Assembly (NCBI GenBank): GCA_024138025.1
Contig: JAMXBD010000237.1
Span: 806,001-870,000 of the forward strand
Direction of reading: 5' to 3'
Length of the DNA stretch: 64,000 nt
Origin: Combretum micranthum
Taxonomy: Eukaryota; Streptophyta; Magnoliopsida; Myrtales; Combretaceae
This document shows positions 10,861 through 22,949 of the stretch, in pieces (position 1 is the first letter of the stretch; every line of letters starts with the position of its first letter). The position numbers and the translations under genes were made by a program. The notes under the pieces were generated by a model. The model was not told where the DNA came from, did no database searches, and saw only the letters and a program-made list of their open reading frames with translations.

Positions 10861-11897
10861 TGCAAACGAGCCGAGCTATTTGCAAACTAACTGAGCTCAT
10901 TTAATAAACAAGTTGAACTCGAAATGAAAACGAAACTCGTTTAACTCAACAAAATAAGATTACGCTCATTTACGCTCATGGCCTTTATATGATATATTAA
11001 TAATAAATATTTTATATTATTTATTATTAATATATCATATATTATTGTTATCCCAAGTTTATTTGCAATTTCTTTTTAAGTTCTCATTTAAATTTATATT
11101 TTTAAATCTTGATATTTATACATTTGATTTTTTTTTTTTGTTGTGAATTTGAGTATGTCAACAAAAAATTTGTGTAAATTAAAATAAAAGGACATTTTTT
11201 TAAAATCAAACTAGTTTAGATATCCATGTATTTATAATGTGAAAGGGATAAATTGCTTTGTGATGTTTTCCATGTGGGGCACAAGACAAATGCTCGTGTG
11301 GTTATCTTCTTATTTCTTCTCCCATGAAGATTATTTGGCATAAAAACATGCCATTGGTACTCTAAACTTATATCAATCGCCATTCTTACTTGGCTTTGTG
11401 CGAAACACTTGCCTTCATGGCAATATTGTCTAGCTACATAGGTCAGATTAGGAAGTATATATATCTTTTAGGACTTAGGTGTTGCTTGTGTGAGAGAATG
11501 TCTAAGTAACAAGTCTCACATTGCTTAGTTGTCATGGTTGAGACAAGTGTTGGCCATTTATGAGTTGATTCTACAAATCTAAAGAATAATATGGGACTTG
11601 TATTTGTAAGGTTTCATGTGTTGCATTTCAAAGTTATAAGTTGTTGTTTTATTTATTTATTTTTTCTTTTTTAGATTCTACATATTTTTTTTATCTTCTA
11701 AGCTTATTAAATGAGTCGGGTTGATGGGATTTTTATCGAGTCAAGCTTGATATCTCTTATTGAGCTCAAGCTTGAGCTTATTTTCTGATGCTCGGTAAAA
11801 GCTCGACTTGGCTTGGCTCGACTAGAGCATGTTAAAATTTAATCGATCCAAGCTTGGTCCATGTAAAAATCAGCTCGACTAAACTCATTTTCAGCCC
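10861..11897. mobile_element. GAGC-rich repeat element with possible 6-bp target duplication
   Basis: The left edge reads TGCAAACGAGCCGAGC and the right edge, in reverse, GGGCTGAAAATGAG. Both flanks are rich in GAGCTCGAGC-like words, and the outer bases TAAGTG occur on both sides (10855-10860 and 11898-11903). The centre is AT-rich with an imperfect inverted repeat near 10986-11040. A related GAGC-rich segment lies in intron 1 of the terpene synthase gene. I cannot assign a superfamily. Confidence 0.5.
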
Positions 11898-12324
11898 TAA
11901 GTGGATTAGAATGTCCTATTATATTCGTAAATGCAATGATATGACATATCTCGAAATTACACAATGAATTATACATCTTAGTATAATGCAACTTAGATCA
12001 TAGAAGACCAACTATCACAATATTTGATTGTAAACAAGATGTATCTCCTTATCTTTTGTGACTTTAATTTCACATAATGAATTGTGCAACTTTGACATAG
12101 ATTCCATGTCCTAATAAATTAGCGCAATGCAAATTAGCATCGTAGAATACCAACTATCATAATATCTCATCATTAAACTATCTTCAAGGTCAAACTATTG
12201 TTCTAATAAAACAAAATTATATTATGGATTTCCCCTGTAAGCTAGAAGACAACGAAATTATATGTTAATTTTGGAAAACTAGTAACCTTAACATGATTGC
12301 AATTTTTATTTCATTACAATAAAA

Positions 12325-12474
12325 GGAGAATGAAGTATCCTTTATGTCCAAATTATGATTCCAATGTCAAAGGAATTATATTAGACTTTTCTTTGTCTCC
12401 ACTATATGAAAGGTCTTCATTACTCTATCTTTGGGTCGTCTCTACCGATTCTTATTTTTTGTGGCTATGGATAT
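12325..12474. repeat. ~1.2-kb tandem repeat unit, start of copy 3
   Basis: GAATGAAGTATCCTTTATG to TTTTTTGTGGCTATGGATA matches the starts of copies 1 and 2, then stops at the LTR at 12475. At least two and a half units were therefore present before the LTR inserted. Confidence 0.6.
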
Positions 12475-12678
12475 TGTAAGGACCCGGCCTACTTAATTTT
12501 CTCATGATTAAGCATGCTAATTCTCCAACCACATAAAATACCTAAGTATTATAGAATACCTAAGTATTATATGTAAGGTTGTCTTTAAAAGATAAGTTTG
12601 TATCAACTATTTGTTTAAACCTGTTACAATACTTATCAAAACTTTCAACTGATACAACTCCTACACATGAATAGATCA

Positions 12679-12720
12679 ATACATACATACATACATACAT
12701 CATACATACATACATACATA
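12679..12720. repeat. ACAT/ATAC microsatellite
   Basis: About ten ACAT units broken once by a CATC, inside the minus-strand LTR. Confidence 0.95.
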
Positions 12721-12923
12721 TACATAACATTACATTAGTGTCAAACCATGACACTTTAAAACCTTACAAACTCACTTGGAAAAAAAGTTTACAAGAAACA
12801 ACTTAAACTTATATTACAAACCATGACTTAACAAACAAGCCCACATCTTACTGAAAAAAACTTACACCGCAAAAGTATTTTAGACAACTTAAAGAAAACA
12901 TTCTTGATCATCAAAGTGAATCC

Positions 12924-12995
12924 CTATCCATCCCATTTATCCATGAAGGCTTCCCAATCAGTTCCATAAGCCATATCATCATAGCACTCATCATT
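12924..12995 (-). other. Acidic reading frame, third family-A copy
   Basis: Read on the minus strand, the frame ends MAYGTDWEAFMDKWDG then TAG. It aligns without gaps to the frame at 2616 over D-E-x-Y-x-x-M-x-Y-G-[ST]-D-[FW]-E-x-F. The upstream acceptor-like sequence is GCAAG. It is the most diverged of the three, but the frame is still open. Confidence 0.45.
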
Positions 12996-13561
12996 GACAT
13001 AACTTGCAAAGCAGCAACATGAGCTAAAGACCTAGCATGCAATAACACAAGCAAATACGAATGGCAATCACACAAAAACTAAATGCAAATGCAACAATCA
13101 TCAATTTAATTATCTTTGATTATGTGAACAACAACAACATTGGACTATTAAAACTCCGATTTAAGCTTGGGAATCTAGAGGTCCTGAGTAACAACAATTG
13201 CTTAGGAGATTGATATAGATAACTCAGATATCTATATCTCCTAAATCTAATGGAAAATATTAGTAATCTCATTTAAGGTTAATAGTAGTGTGGTGGATAT
13301 TAAGTTTATCCCTCTATTGCTCGCTTGACATAAAACAAAGATAATGAAATGTTGGGTGTTGTGTTATTGGTACGTTCGCATATGAACGTATGTTTGTTTG
13401 ATCATGCATGTGTGTTCGTGGTATACCATACTAGGCTCCAATTCATTCCCATATCTTTTTTAGGTACAATTGTATAGGTGGTGAGCATATGGTGGATCAT
13501 GTGCGAACACGAAGCTATTTATAAAAAGATTTATAAAGAAATGCTAAGAGTTCCAATCAAT

Positions 13562-16500
13562 TGTTACGCCTCCATAGGGTACCATAGTAGTATCCATGTA
13601 ACATATAACAAACTGAAGTCACAAACATCTACACTAATCTATCTGAGCCTATAGAAAGATATATGAACATAGCATAACCAGAATAGTCCGTGTCATAGAC
13701 AGTTATAATAAGATTGAAGATTTATTAGAATAAGAAAAATATTACATACCTATAAGTCACATACAAGAAATAAACATTACAACAAGTCCTTAAATATTAC
13801 ATCATAGCTTTACAACGTTATAACCTTTAGCTCCCAAAATCTTCCTAATAATACAAAATTTACATCCATCAGTCTCCAAAACTTCTTTACATATACTAAA
13901 TACTATCTCCATCTCATATCCAAACTTCTTCATATTCATTGGCTTCCACTCTTTAGACTTGATTCTTTCTATTAGTTTCTGTAAACAAAACAATCTAGTG
14001 TGGCATGGGCACAACAAGCTAAATGAATAACCCAATATTAACATGTTGCAAACAATGTTAAGAAAGTTTAATTAACAAATATATGCAATATAACAATCAA
14101 CCATATGTAACAAACATAGTTTGGATGATTAGAATCCAATCAATAGAGATTTACACTTCCTTTTGAGGGTTTGTAATCCCCCTAATTTTACGTAACCTAA
14201 TTCTAACAAATACTACAAATATAATATAGAATTATATAGAATATTTGGAATAGGTAGTAAAAATCACTCCAAATTTTTCTCGATTTGAAAATGAAGGTGT
14301 GAATGAAATTGATTATAATTAGAAAGATTAGTACTAATAATTTTTTTTTTTGAAATTTAAACTGTAACAAATATGATATCAAATAATTTATAAACGACGA
14401 TAAATCAATCGTTAATATAAATTCTTGAATTATTTTCCCTTAAGTTCAATACTTAGAAAATAAATCCTATGCTTGTTAAATAATGAAATAATGGTGTTTA
14501 AACTATTTTAACATTATTAAGTAGCCCTAGATAAAAATATCTTGCTATTAACAAATTAGTATAAATAACTCCTATACAGTAAAACATGACGTTTGGTAAA
14601 GTGATCAATAGTCCAATAAAGAAATCATAGCTAATCTTAAATTTAAATCACAATAACAGACGATTAATTTTTAGAACCTACAATTTATAAAATCATAGAC
14701 TGAATATAAATCACTAGAATTATAAAAGATACGATAAGATCACAAATAGATTGATATCTAAGAATCTAGATCTTAAATAAATATTTAACTTATATTAATA
14801 TTTTAATTAAAAGATTTAGAGATTTTAGAAATTAAAATCCTGAGTTGCTAATGTGATCTTCAATAATTTTCATAACTAGAAAATGAGCAAATTAGTAAAT
14901 GTGGAGCAAATTAGTAAATGTGAAGCAAATATCAAATATATGATTCAACAAAAATCTTCGGATAAACCTATGAGTTTATAAAGCTTACTCATAGTTTAAA
15001 AACCCAAATAAAAATTTCTTTAACCGTTAATAGATACCAAAAATGAGATTTCGTATCTTGAACTGATAATTCAAGATATAATTAGAAGTAGCTCTAAATT
15101 TCAAACCCGATAAAATATAATCTATTAACAGTACTTATTGGCATAAAACAATAATCCAAAGATGAATTACTAAGATTATAAATACATAAGAGTTTAGTCT
15201 TTCATTGAAAAGACCTCTCTTTATTTGGACAACCACTCATTAGCCATGCATGAATATGATTATGTAGTTAATAAAAAGATAGAATATCACAAGATAAGAT
15301 AATAAAGAACGTGAGAAACAAATAAGCATAATAATAATTGTCAAGTATTGGGAGCCTTAGCTTCTTCAAGGATTCCTGGGACTACGAATAAACTAGTCCC
15401 AAAAGAAAAGACTAGAAAGACTAGTCTTAAAAATAACATGAAAGTAAATAAATTACAAGGAAGGTAAATAAATTACAATGAAAATAAATAAATTGTAATA
15501 ACAATTGAGCTTATATGCTCTAAAAGATATATAACTACATAGATATATTTAGTTAGATATATGTATGAACAACATAATGGAAAATAGATTCATAAACAAG
15601 AACAAAGTATGAACATATTGTTGCTTTCCTAACCTCCATGGGTTTAAGAAACACGCACTATGTTCATACTAAGAAAACAAACATATAAAAAACTTAGATT
15701 ATTACTTATAAAAGAAGAGGAAAATAGAGAGAACTTTTGGAGGAATTTGTGAAAGTTTTGATAGTGTAAGAAATGTGTGAAGGAAATGAAAGAAATGGGT
15801 GGTATTTATAGGAAAAAATGAAGGGTAATTTGTGATAATTAATTAAATAAAAAAAAAAATGGAGTGTGAGAGAGGGAGGGGCCGACTCCACCTTGAGAGA
15901 AAGAGGGAGAGAGATTTTTTTTTTTTTGTATTTTTATTAATAAAAAGTGAGATGTGAGAGATGTGAAGTTGTATTGGAAATAAAAATTATAAGAAAATAA
16001 GTGTATAGGTAGTAAGAATAGGTTATAAGGAAAAGTAGAGATAGATGAATAGTAGAGAATAGTAATGAATATTAAACAAGATAATTAAATTACTGGTAGT
16101 AATAAAAATATGCGTAAAAAGGCTATATCTGACATTTTTAGTTATCGAAAAATTCTAAAACTGATATTTTTGGAAATCTTATAATTTTATGAGTCTAATG
16201 GTATATCTGAAATATTTTACTACTTCAAGCTCCGAGACATGTTTTTCGAAAACTGTATCCGATCGGGTTTAAAACGAGTTATGGTTTCACTAATATGATA
16301 TTTTTAAGATCTCTTATGTTATTAAGAACTATTATACATAATCCCTTACTTACTCACTTAAGGTTACAAAGATGAAATTATCGGACTTAAACGATTGCGT
16401 CTAATTAGGGTTTTGTTAACTTTAAGGTTTCCAGTTGACCTTCTAATTAGGGTTTAAGCTTAATTGGTCGTAAAACTTCGGGGGTTTACCAACCTTACTA

Positions 16501-18651
16501 GATTCACTAGATCTAACTCGGCATTGCCTTCGACCAATAGGCAAATTCGTGATGTGAATACCATGCAAATGCAAGTTATGCTAGTGTACAATGCATGTCT
16601 ATTTAACTTAAGCGCACCAATTTTAGATAATCCTCAATTTACACTACACAATCATGATTAAGTAAATAGTTATCGCTTTTGATATTAAAGTTTGTTATTC
16701 ACTCACACAACATACAACATGCAATATTTCCCAATCCCCATGCATATAATCAGTTTCCATTATACTATATAATATTTGTCGTTATATTACAATAACAAGC
16801 AATGTGAGAAGATTCGAGTTACTCATCTATGGATTTTTTCCTAATTGTCATTGTAATCTACAGGAAAATCTTGATATTGATCTATAGTTCCCATAATATA
16901 ACAAACATACATTATTAAGTATATAACTAAATAAGACTTCTTACTAGTGCCTAAGTGTCCTAGACTTATGTCTTAACTTTGTTAACTTGTTTATCTTTAA
17001 GGAATTATAAGGCATTATGAACATAGCGATTGTGCAAGTTGGTTAACGGACAGGAGACAATGTCCCTTACGGGGTCAGGGGCAGCACCTCTGAAAACAAA
17101 ATGAATTTGAAGATTTTGGTTTAAGAAATCTTAATTAAAAGTTACATTTTCAACTTCTCGAGTAAATCAAAGGCGTTATATTAGCTGTGGATAGATAGAG
17201 TATCAAATCGCGGTCGTTCGTAAAACTCACAGCCTAAATCGTGAGGTCAACTACAAGTGTGATCTAGATCATGGTTAGGCAAGGTGGAAATCGTGATCAT
17301 TCATATTTTCCCACAACATAAACCACAAGGCCAACCAAGGGCACGATTCAGGCCGCAGTTAAAGCTGTGGCAAAAAATACTTCACCTTGATTTTACTCAG
17401 TTTGTACCGTCGTTCAAAAGCGCAAGCCCGGTTCCAAATCGTGCCATGGTTTCCATCAGGCATAGAACAACAAACTTAGCTTATTTTACTTTACAAACTG
17501 ACTTTTATTCAGCTGATACATATGTTAAAACACGGCTAAAGAAAGATTTAACATAACTACTTCAAACTCAATTATATCTAACAAACTTATGAGTTAAATT
17601 TAAATCTATCATCCTTTCTTTTAATAAAAAATATAAATATTAATGTTTGCAGCTTTAACTCATGAACTTTTATGTTTGTGTTTGTTAAATAAAGTTATAC
17701 TTGTTCATAAGTTTCTAGCAGTTATACTATAACTCTTAGACATAAACAAATTCATAAAAGAAGTTCATAGACATTTTTAGTTTTAGTTTTTAAGTTATTA
17801 CATCTGTTAAACTCAGTGTTTTATCCCTAAGAAGTAAAATATGTAAGTGTACTAGTGTCTTTAACAAAATAACTTACTATAACTTTAAAATAAAACTCAC
17901 ATTAGTTTTGCTATTATATTCTACATGATTAATTTACTTCTTCATCAAACATGATGGCAGTAGTGTTTGTATATGATTTCTTAGAAAATTTTTTTGATAG
18001 TAATGGTTAAAAAAGTTTGGAGAAATGGTTTATATTTTTTGTTGTCAGCATGAGTAAAATGAAAAAGGAGTGTTCATTGTAAAAATTGCAACAAAAAGAG
18101 TTGTACTTATCCGATGTTGTGTTTGATAGAGAATATTTTGTATGAATTATATCAATCTAGCAAATTTTTAAAATCTTTTGTATTTATTTCCTAATGATAA
18201 AGATGTCTAGCTGATGTAAATTTTCAAATTACAGTTGCTTCTTTCACAAGTGAGGAAAACTGGATAAAGTTAGTTTGAAAAACTGTCATTTAGCATTTAA
18301 TTGGACAATTTTGCCATTATCTAGAATCTTACGATAAAACAAACTTTAAGTATTTTTTCAAAAAGATTTAAGTGTAGGTAATGAAAATTAAAACCTATAA
18401 TGTATATCAGAGGAACAAATTAAGATATCTAATAGATATTAGTTAATCTACAAGTGAATCATTAATTATTTCAAGACAAATAAATTAAAGACACAGTTTA
18501 AATCTTAAAACTCATAAGAATAAATTTTCTATTAATATTTAGTGTTTTATATTTACGTAGTTTAGTTTTAAACTATTATTAACCACAAAAAATACACTTA
18601 AAATCAAGTGGCTCATAATACTTATAAGTTCAGAAAAACTCAGGTATTACA
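13562..18651 (-). mobile_element. Family-B LTR material inserted in the Athila 3' LTR, composite
   Basis: The left edge TGTTACGCCTCC...GGGTAC resembles the family-B LTR end TGTCATGCCCC...GGGTAC. The right edge, in reverse, reads TGTAATACCTGAG, like a family-B start (TGTAAACCCCTGA). At 16491 a second family-B-like start (reverse TGGTAAACCCCCGAAG) appears, so at least two LTR copies are present. The flanking bases do not match (TCAAT versus ACTTC), which fits a composite rather than one clean insertion. It includes a GC-richer block of AATCGTG words (about 17140-17460), which explains the 90-codon frame at 17284-17556. Confidence 0.55.
16841..16873 (-). other. Acidic reading frame, family-B type, in the nested LTR
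   Basis: The minus-strand frame QDFPVDYNDN then TAG matches the family-B consensus [EQ]D[LF]PxDYxD. It is preceded by an acceptor-like CTATAG and followed by ATAGATGAG|TAAC, the degenerate equivalent of the donor-like site in the other copies. Confidence 0.4.
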
Positions 18652-19728
18652 ACTTCAGTCACAACACTTTAGGCAATGGCTCCTATCGAAGTAGCGTAGA
18701 AATAATTAGGTCGTATTCCAATGTATCATTACCACTTGCCATACTCACTTTCGTGAATTGTCTAACTTCAAATTTCACATATGCATTATATAAGATATTA
18801 ATAAACTAGCCACTTATATATGAATTTCAAATCAATCCATTAAAAGATAATTTCAAATTGCAAAAAATAACTTAGATCCTGCTTTACCAATTCCTTATCA
18901 TGTGATTTCGTAAAAATAATCTCAATGAGATCTTTGTTGAACTCCATGTACTGTTAGATTCATGAAAATATATTAATGTATCTATCGAGTGTCATTAACG
19001 TCTAAACCTAAGTAAAACAATTAGAATCTCTTTTTAGCCATTAGCAACTCATATTTGCATTAAGAACAAGGATCCTTTTATTAACAATCATATTCTATAA
19101 AAAAAACAAAGTGATAGAAGGATTTTGCTATTATATCTTTAGATGTTATGAGCAATCCTCATTAATAGTTTGACCTCTTTTAAAGGATGATTTTTCAATC
19201 TATTCAGTTGAAATTAGACATGAATTTATATGGTGCACACACAAATTTAAGAAATGTAACTTAAGCTATTAATTACAAGAATTCAATAGTATTTCGATAA
19301 ATGCAAAAGTGAAATCACATGGATCAAGCTTTTGGTTCAACAAAATCTAAGCTAAATCCAGTTGTTTCTACATAAGATTAATCAAACCAAGCACAAATTT
19401 AGAGAAATAATGCCAAGTTATGATAGAAAACACCTATAAGAAGGATCCTTATAATATGAACTCGAATAAGCTTTTGAATTGACCCAAAATCCTTGAACAC
19501 TAATAGAGCAGAAGTTTCTCTTACTAGAATTTTCTCTACGAGCTAGTTATGGTATAAAAAGTGGGTATGGAATATTCATAATATGTCACTCTATTATGTA
19601 CATTCTACTATTGTACATGTTTTTCTATTCGTAACAAAGTATCTATAAATAATGATGGCGTTGCTGACATGGAAAAATATGTAACAAACTTCAAAAAGAA
19701 TCTCGTGCATGTATCGACGATCTATTGT

Positions 19729-19767
19729 GGGGGGGGGGGGGGGGGGGTGGGGGGGGGGGGGGGGGGG
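19729..19767 (+). repeat. Poly-G tract, 19 G - T - 19 G
   Basis: A 39-base tract of G with one T in the exact middle. The equivalent place in the 5' LTR (around 32677) has only a GATGGG. It can form G-quadruplexes and is a likely site of sequencing or assembly length error. Confidence 0.95.
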
Positions 19768-20175
19768 TTCAATCATGAGCATGTTTGTAACCGTGATTGA
19801 ATCTGTCTCGCATTTCATTTCTAGTCGTGTCTAGCGATAGTGTAAATCATTAGGTTAACTGCGGGCACTATTCTAGCCATGATTGACTCTATTGTCTTAA
19901 CTTTGTCTTCTTTCCTTCATTCAATCACATGCATGGTTCAAATGTGCATAGGTGACCATGGGGTGCAGCTGCTGGCATAGCTTAACTTAAGAGTCCCTGT
20001 TTTGTTGCTTTGGTTCTAATTCTTGATCAAATCATCTTAAATCCTTCTTTTAAGCTTATTTAAACTAAAAACAAAAACTTAAGCAATAAATGCCCATTTT
20101 ATGAGGATTTCAGCAATTAAATCAATAAATCAAGCACAAATCCCTTGATTTGCATAGAGTAAATTCAAATTATCA

Positions 20176-20215
20176 AAATTTCCCTACACTTAAGCTTCGC
20201 TTGTCGTCAAGCAAA
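20176..20215 (-). promoter_or_regulatory. Athila-type conserved block and polypurine-like tract before the 3' LTR
   Basis: On the minus strand it reads GACGACAAGCGAAGCTTAAG then TGTAGGGAAATTT and then the LTR start TGATAATTTG. Athila-group elements carry a near-constant TTGCTTGAGGACAAGCAAAG...GTGTGGGGA just before the 3' LTR, and this is a mutated form of it. Confidence 0.7.
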
Positions 20216-22215
20216 TAACTGACTAAAACAAGGATAAATAAAAAAGCATAACTTTAAAGATAGGAAAATAAGTCATAAATGGTACTTCACAAAATTCAAA
20301 TCATAATTTTCATTCACTTAAGCTCAATTGTCTTAAGCAGAGCATATTTCTATTCTGACTTTCAACCATTGGAAGTTCTTCTCCATGCGGGTTCTATTCC
20401 AGTTCCCGTTGTCGTCCCAGGCTTAAGCTCAATTGTCTTACTTTTGTCTTTTCAACCACCTTGCAACCTCAGCAATCATAGAATATATTACTCCACTCAA
20501 TCTCATTGTAACATCTGCGAAAGTTACTTGTATGAGAATTACAAAGTTAATTTAAGTAGACTGGCATTTACTCTCATTGTTTAACCATAATCCAAAATAA
20601 AAATTATCTAAAAGATCAATCAAAGGAAGAGAGACTTAACCAACTTCATCCCCTTATATTTATAAGTATAAACTCCCTAAATTACTTCTCTAAGCATCAC
20701 ACTTTGGAGTGAATGCAAGTACATCAACTCATCCCCTAAATCTCTTTCCTTAAGTGTGCTTTCAAATTTTCTTTTCTTTCTTAGGATAGGAAGGTTGATA
20801 ATGACGAATGAGTCGGGCTCTTCTAAGGGACCAAGACTTGCACATATCAACTAACCTTTTTAGCAATTTTCATTCAATCATATTTATTCCTTTTTTTCAT
20901 GAGTCAATTAATAGATGAGTCAAATCTTGCTCTTCTGAGGGAACAAGACTTGCTCATATTAACTAATCCTATTTTCATAGCTTATATTCATTGGCAGTAG
21001 AGTCAAGTAATTGCTCTTCTGAAGGACCAGCCCCTGCTCGTTCTAACCTAAGCTTTTGATATTTGTATGCTTTACACTTTTAAGCATAAGGAAAAATCAT
21101 CAAGTTACAAGTCTCGTTCAAACCTTGACAAAAGACTTTAAGGTCTCAAAATGAATAAATTGAAGACTAGATAGATCATTTAAGCTTAGAAATCAATTGA
21201 GCAACTCCTACTAGGGATCTTAAGTTAATCCTAAATCTAAGTTCCTACGTTAAATAACAAGTAAGACTACCCCACATAGATTTACAAAGTAATTCTAGTA
21301 TAGTAAAGATAACTCAAAAACAAGATCATTTAAATCACATGGTGGTTTACTTTGAAAAAATGAAAAAAAAATTCTCAATTTTTTTACCATTTAATTATTT
21401 TCCTATAAGTACAAGAGAAATTTGATAAATTTCAAGCGTACGAGACTCTGTTCTAATTCAAATTCACTTTTCATTCTTGCTTAACCCTTCTTCCACACTT
21501 AACATAGATATTATCCTCAATGTCTTAAGCAATGATAATTAAGTGGAAAAATTATCATATATAAGCACGAAGCAAGATAAAATAGTTAAAGGGATAAAAG
21601 CTTCCTCGATTAACAATCACAGGTGAAAGGCATATTTAGAATCACGGTCTTAAGATCCCTTCTAAATAAGACTATGCAAAATAAAGCAAACAGGGTAAGT
21701 GAAATTGCAATTATGAATAAAATGAATAAGGATCTAATTATTTAACAAAGTTAATTGTGACCATGATTTGAACCATGGTTAAGACTGTGAAATAGATACC
21801 ACTTGTGTTACCAAAATTGCAAACTCGATTATCTGTGTGGTAAAATTTGAAAATTTGATTATTAAGGTATTCTCGCATCCATTGCCACGAGTTAGGCTGC
21901 AATTAAAATTTCTAGGCCAATCACAATAAATTTTATTTGGTAAGTTAAACCTTGCTACTTGTCAAAAAGAGAAAAAATTAAACCACGATTTGATATGTGG
22001 GGTGATTGAGATGATTTTGGTTCACCAATAATACAATCTTATAAACCGCCCTTGCAAAATTAACCCCTCTATCTTTCAAAGATCTACAAAAAGGAGAAGT
22101 TAGAAAGAAAAGAAAAACTTGATAGATACGAGTTGCCTCTTGGAAAGCACTTGTTTAACGCCTTAGCTTGATGAAGTCCTCTTGAAAAATTTATGAAGCT
22201 TAGACTAAATGTAAT
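20216..22215 (-). other. Long non-coding 3' spacer of the Athila-like element
   Basis: No reading frame with family resemblance is visible between the integrase end and the 3' LTR. A non-coding or env-like spacer here is normal for Athila relatives. It contains three imperfect ~110-bp repeats (20800-21060, each with GAGTC...TTGCTCTTCTGAGGGA and CAAGACTTGC). Confidence 0.55.
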
Positions 22216-22949
22216 TCATCCACTTTTTCTTAGTTCCTTCAATGCCTCATGATATATCTTTAATGTTGGACCATTAACCTCGAAGGTTCCTTTCTTTAAA
22301 TGTTCAACTTTGTTCAACTTTGATAGCCTATGAGGGAAAATTTTTCTCACTATAAAAGGACACGACCACCTTGACTTGAGTTTCTTGGGGAAAAGTCTCA
22401 ACATGGAGTTGAACAGTAGAATTGAATCATTTTCCTTAAACTCATGTGAATGCTTAATCCTTGAATCATGCCTTGGCTTGGTTTTCTCCTTGTACAATAT
22501 GTTATTCTCATAAGCACTCAGACAAAACTCATCTAATTCATTTCACTAAGAAAATCTACTTATATGTAGTAGCAACATTAGAATTCACCACTTTAATGGT
22601 CCAATACACTTTATGACCAATTCCTACTAGTAAATGACATATTTTCCCATACATTAATCTATAGGGAGTTGTCCTTAGAGGAGTCTTATAAGCAGTTCTA
22701 TAGGCCTATGATGCATCATCCAACTTTTCTACCCAACTTTCCCATTCGTTGCAATTGTTTTTTCCTAAGATTTGCTTGGGCTCTCCATTAAACACCACGA
22801 CTTATCCACTTGTTTGAGGATGATAAGGGGTGGATACTTTCCTATGTCTCTATATCGCTTCAAAACTTTTCCACTTGTTTGAGGATGATAAGGGGTAGAT
22901 ACTTTCCTATGTCTCTATATCGCTTCAAAACTTTTTCAATTTGTGTGTT
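22216..22949 (-). pseudogene. Athila-like integrase, C-terminal part (decayed)
   Basis: Read on the minus strand, it continues the integrase core from about QIEKVLKRY through an ...AYRTAYKTPL-like segment to the C-terminal region with NSMLRLFPKKLKSRWSCPF. That segment matches the Athila wording LLFNSRL...FPGKLRSRWSGPF and is followed by FEVNGPTLKIYH. Stops and frameshifts break it, and a 65-bp tandem duplication (copies start at 22806 and 22871) sits in the core. The upstream half lies at 26640-27300, separated by a 3.7-kb LTR. Confidence 0.75.
22806..22935. repeat. 65-bp tandem duplication in the integrase remnant
   Basis: CCACTTGTTTGAGGATGATA at 22806 recurs at 22871 with one difference (GGTGGATA versus GGTAGATA). 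The duplication postdates loss of function. Confidence 0.9.

Larger units (their letters stand above)
8155..12324. repeat. ~1.2-kb tandem repeat unit, copy 2, interrupted by insertions
   Basis: The first half of the unit is at 8155 to about 9005. The second half resumes near 10819-10860 and continues at 11898-12324. Between these parts are TRIM-like and copia LTR material (about 9006-10818) and a GAGC-rich element (10861-11897). The match of the separated halves to copy 1 shows that the insertions came after the duplication. Confidence 0.55.
12475..13484 (-). mobile_element. Family-A-type LTR, minus strand, cut by the Athila insertion
   Basis: The end reads TGTAAGGACCCGG on the plus strand, the reverse of the family-A LTR end. 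An acidic reading frame (12924-12995) and the downstream GAGGTCCTGAGTAAC and AGGAGATTGATATAGATAAC blocks follow the same order as the copy at 52769-54363. It breaks at 13485-13489, the target duplication of the Athila-like element. I could not recognise its continuation beyond 33096. Confidence 0.65.
13490..20175 (-). repeat. 3' LTR of the Athila-like element, interrupted
   Basis: The LTR proper is 20175-18652 plus 13561-13490. The matching parts of the 5' LTR are 33090-31631 and 28780-28684 (for example ATCATGTGCGAACACGAAGC versus ATCATGTGCAAAACACGAAG, and CTCAATGAGATCTTTGTTGA versus CTCAATTAGATCTTTGTTGG). The ends are TG at 13490 and CA at 20174-20175. It contains the 19G-T-19G tract, which is absent from the 5' LTR. 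Confidence 0.75.

Noticed and set aside
13802..14044. 80-codon minus-strand frame as a protein-coding exon of the LTR
   Set aside because: It does not resemble the acidic frames or any family I recognise, and lies in a composite LTR region.
17284..17556. 90-codon reading frame as a possible gene
   Set aside because: It lies in the GC-richer AATCGTG block of an LTR, has no recognisable domain, and owes its length to composition.
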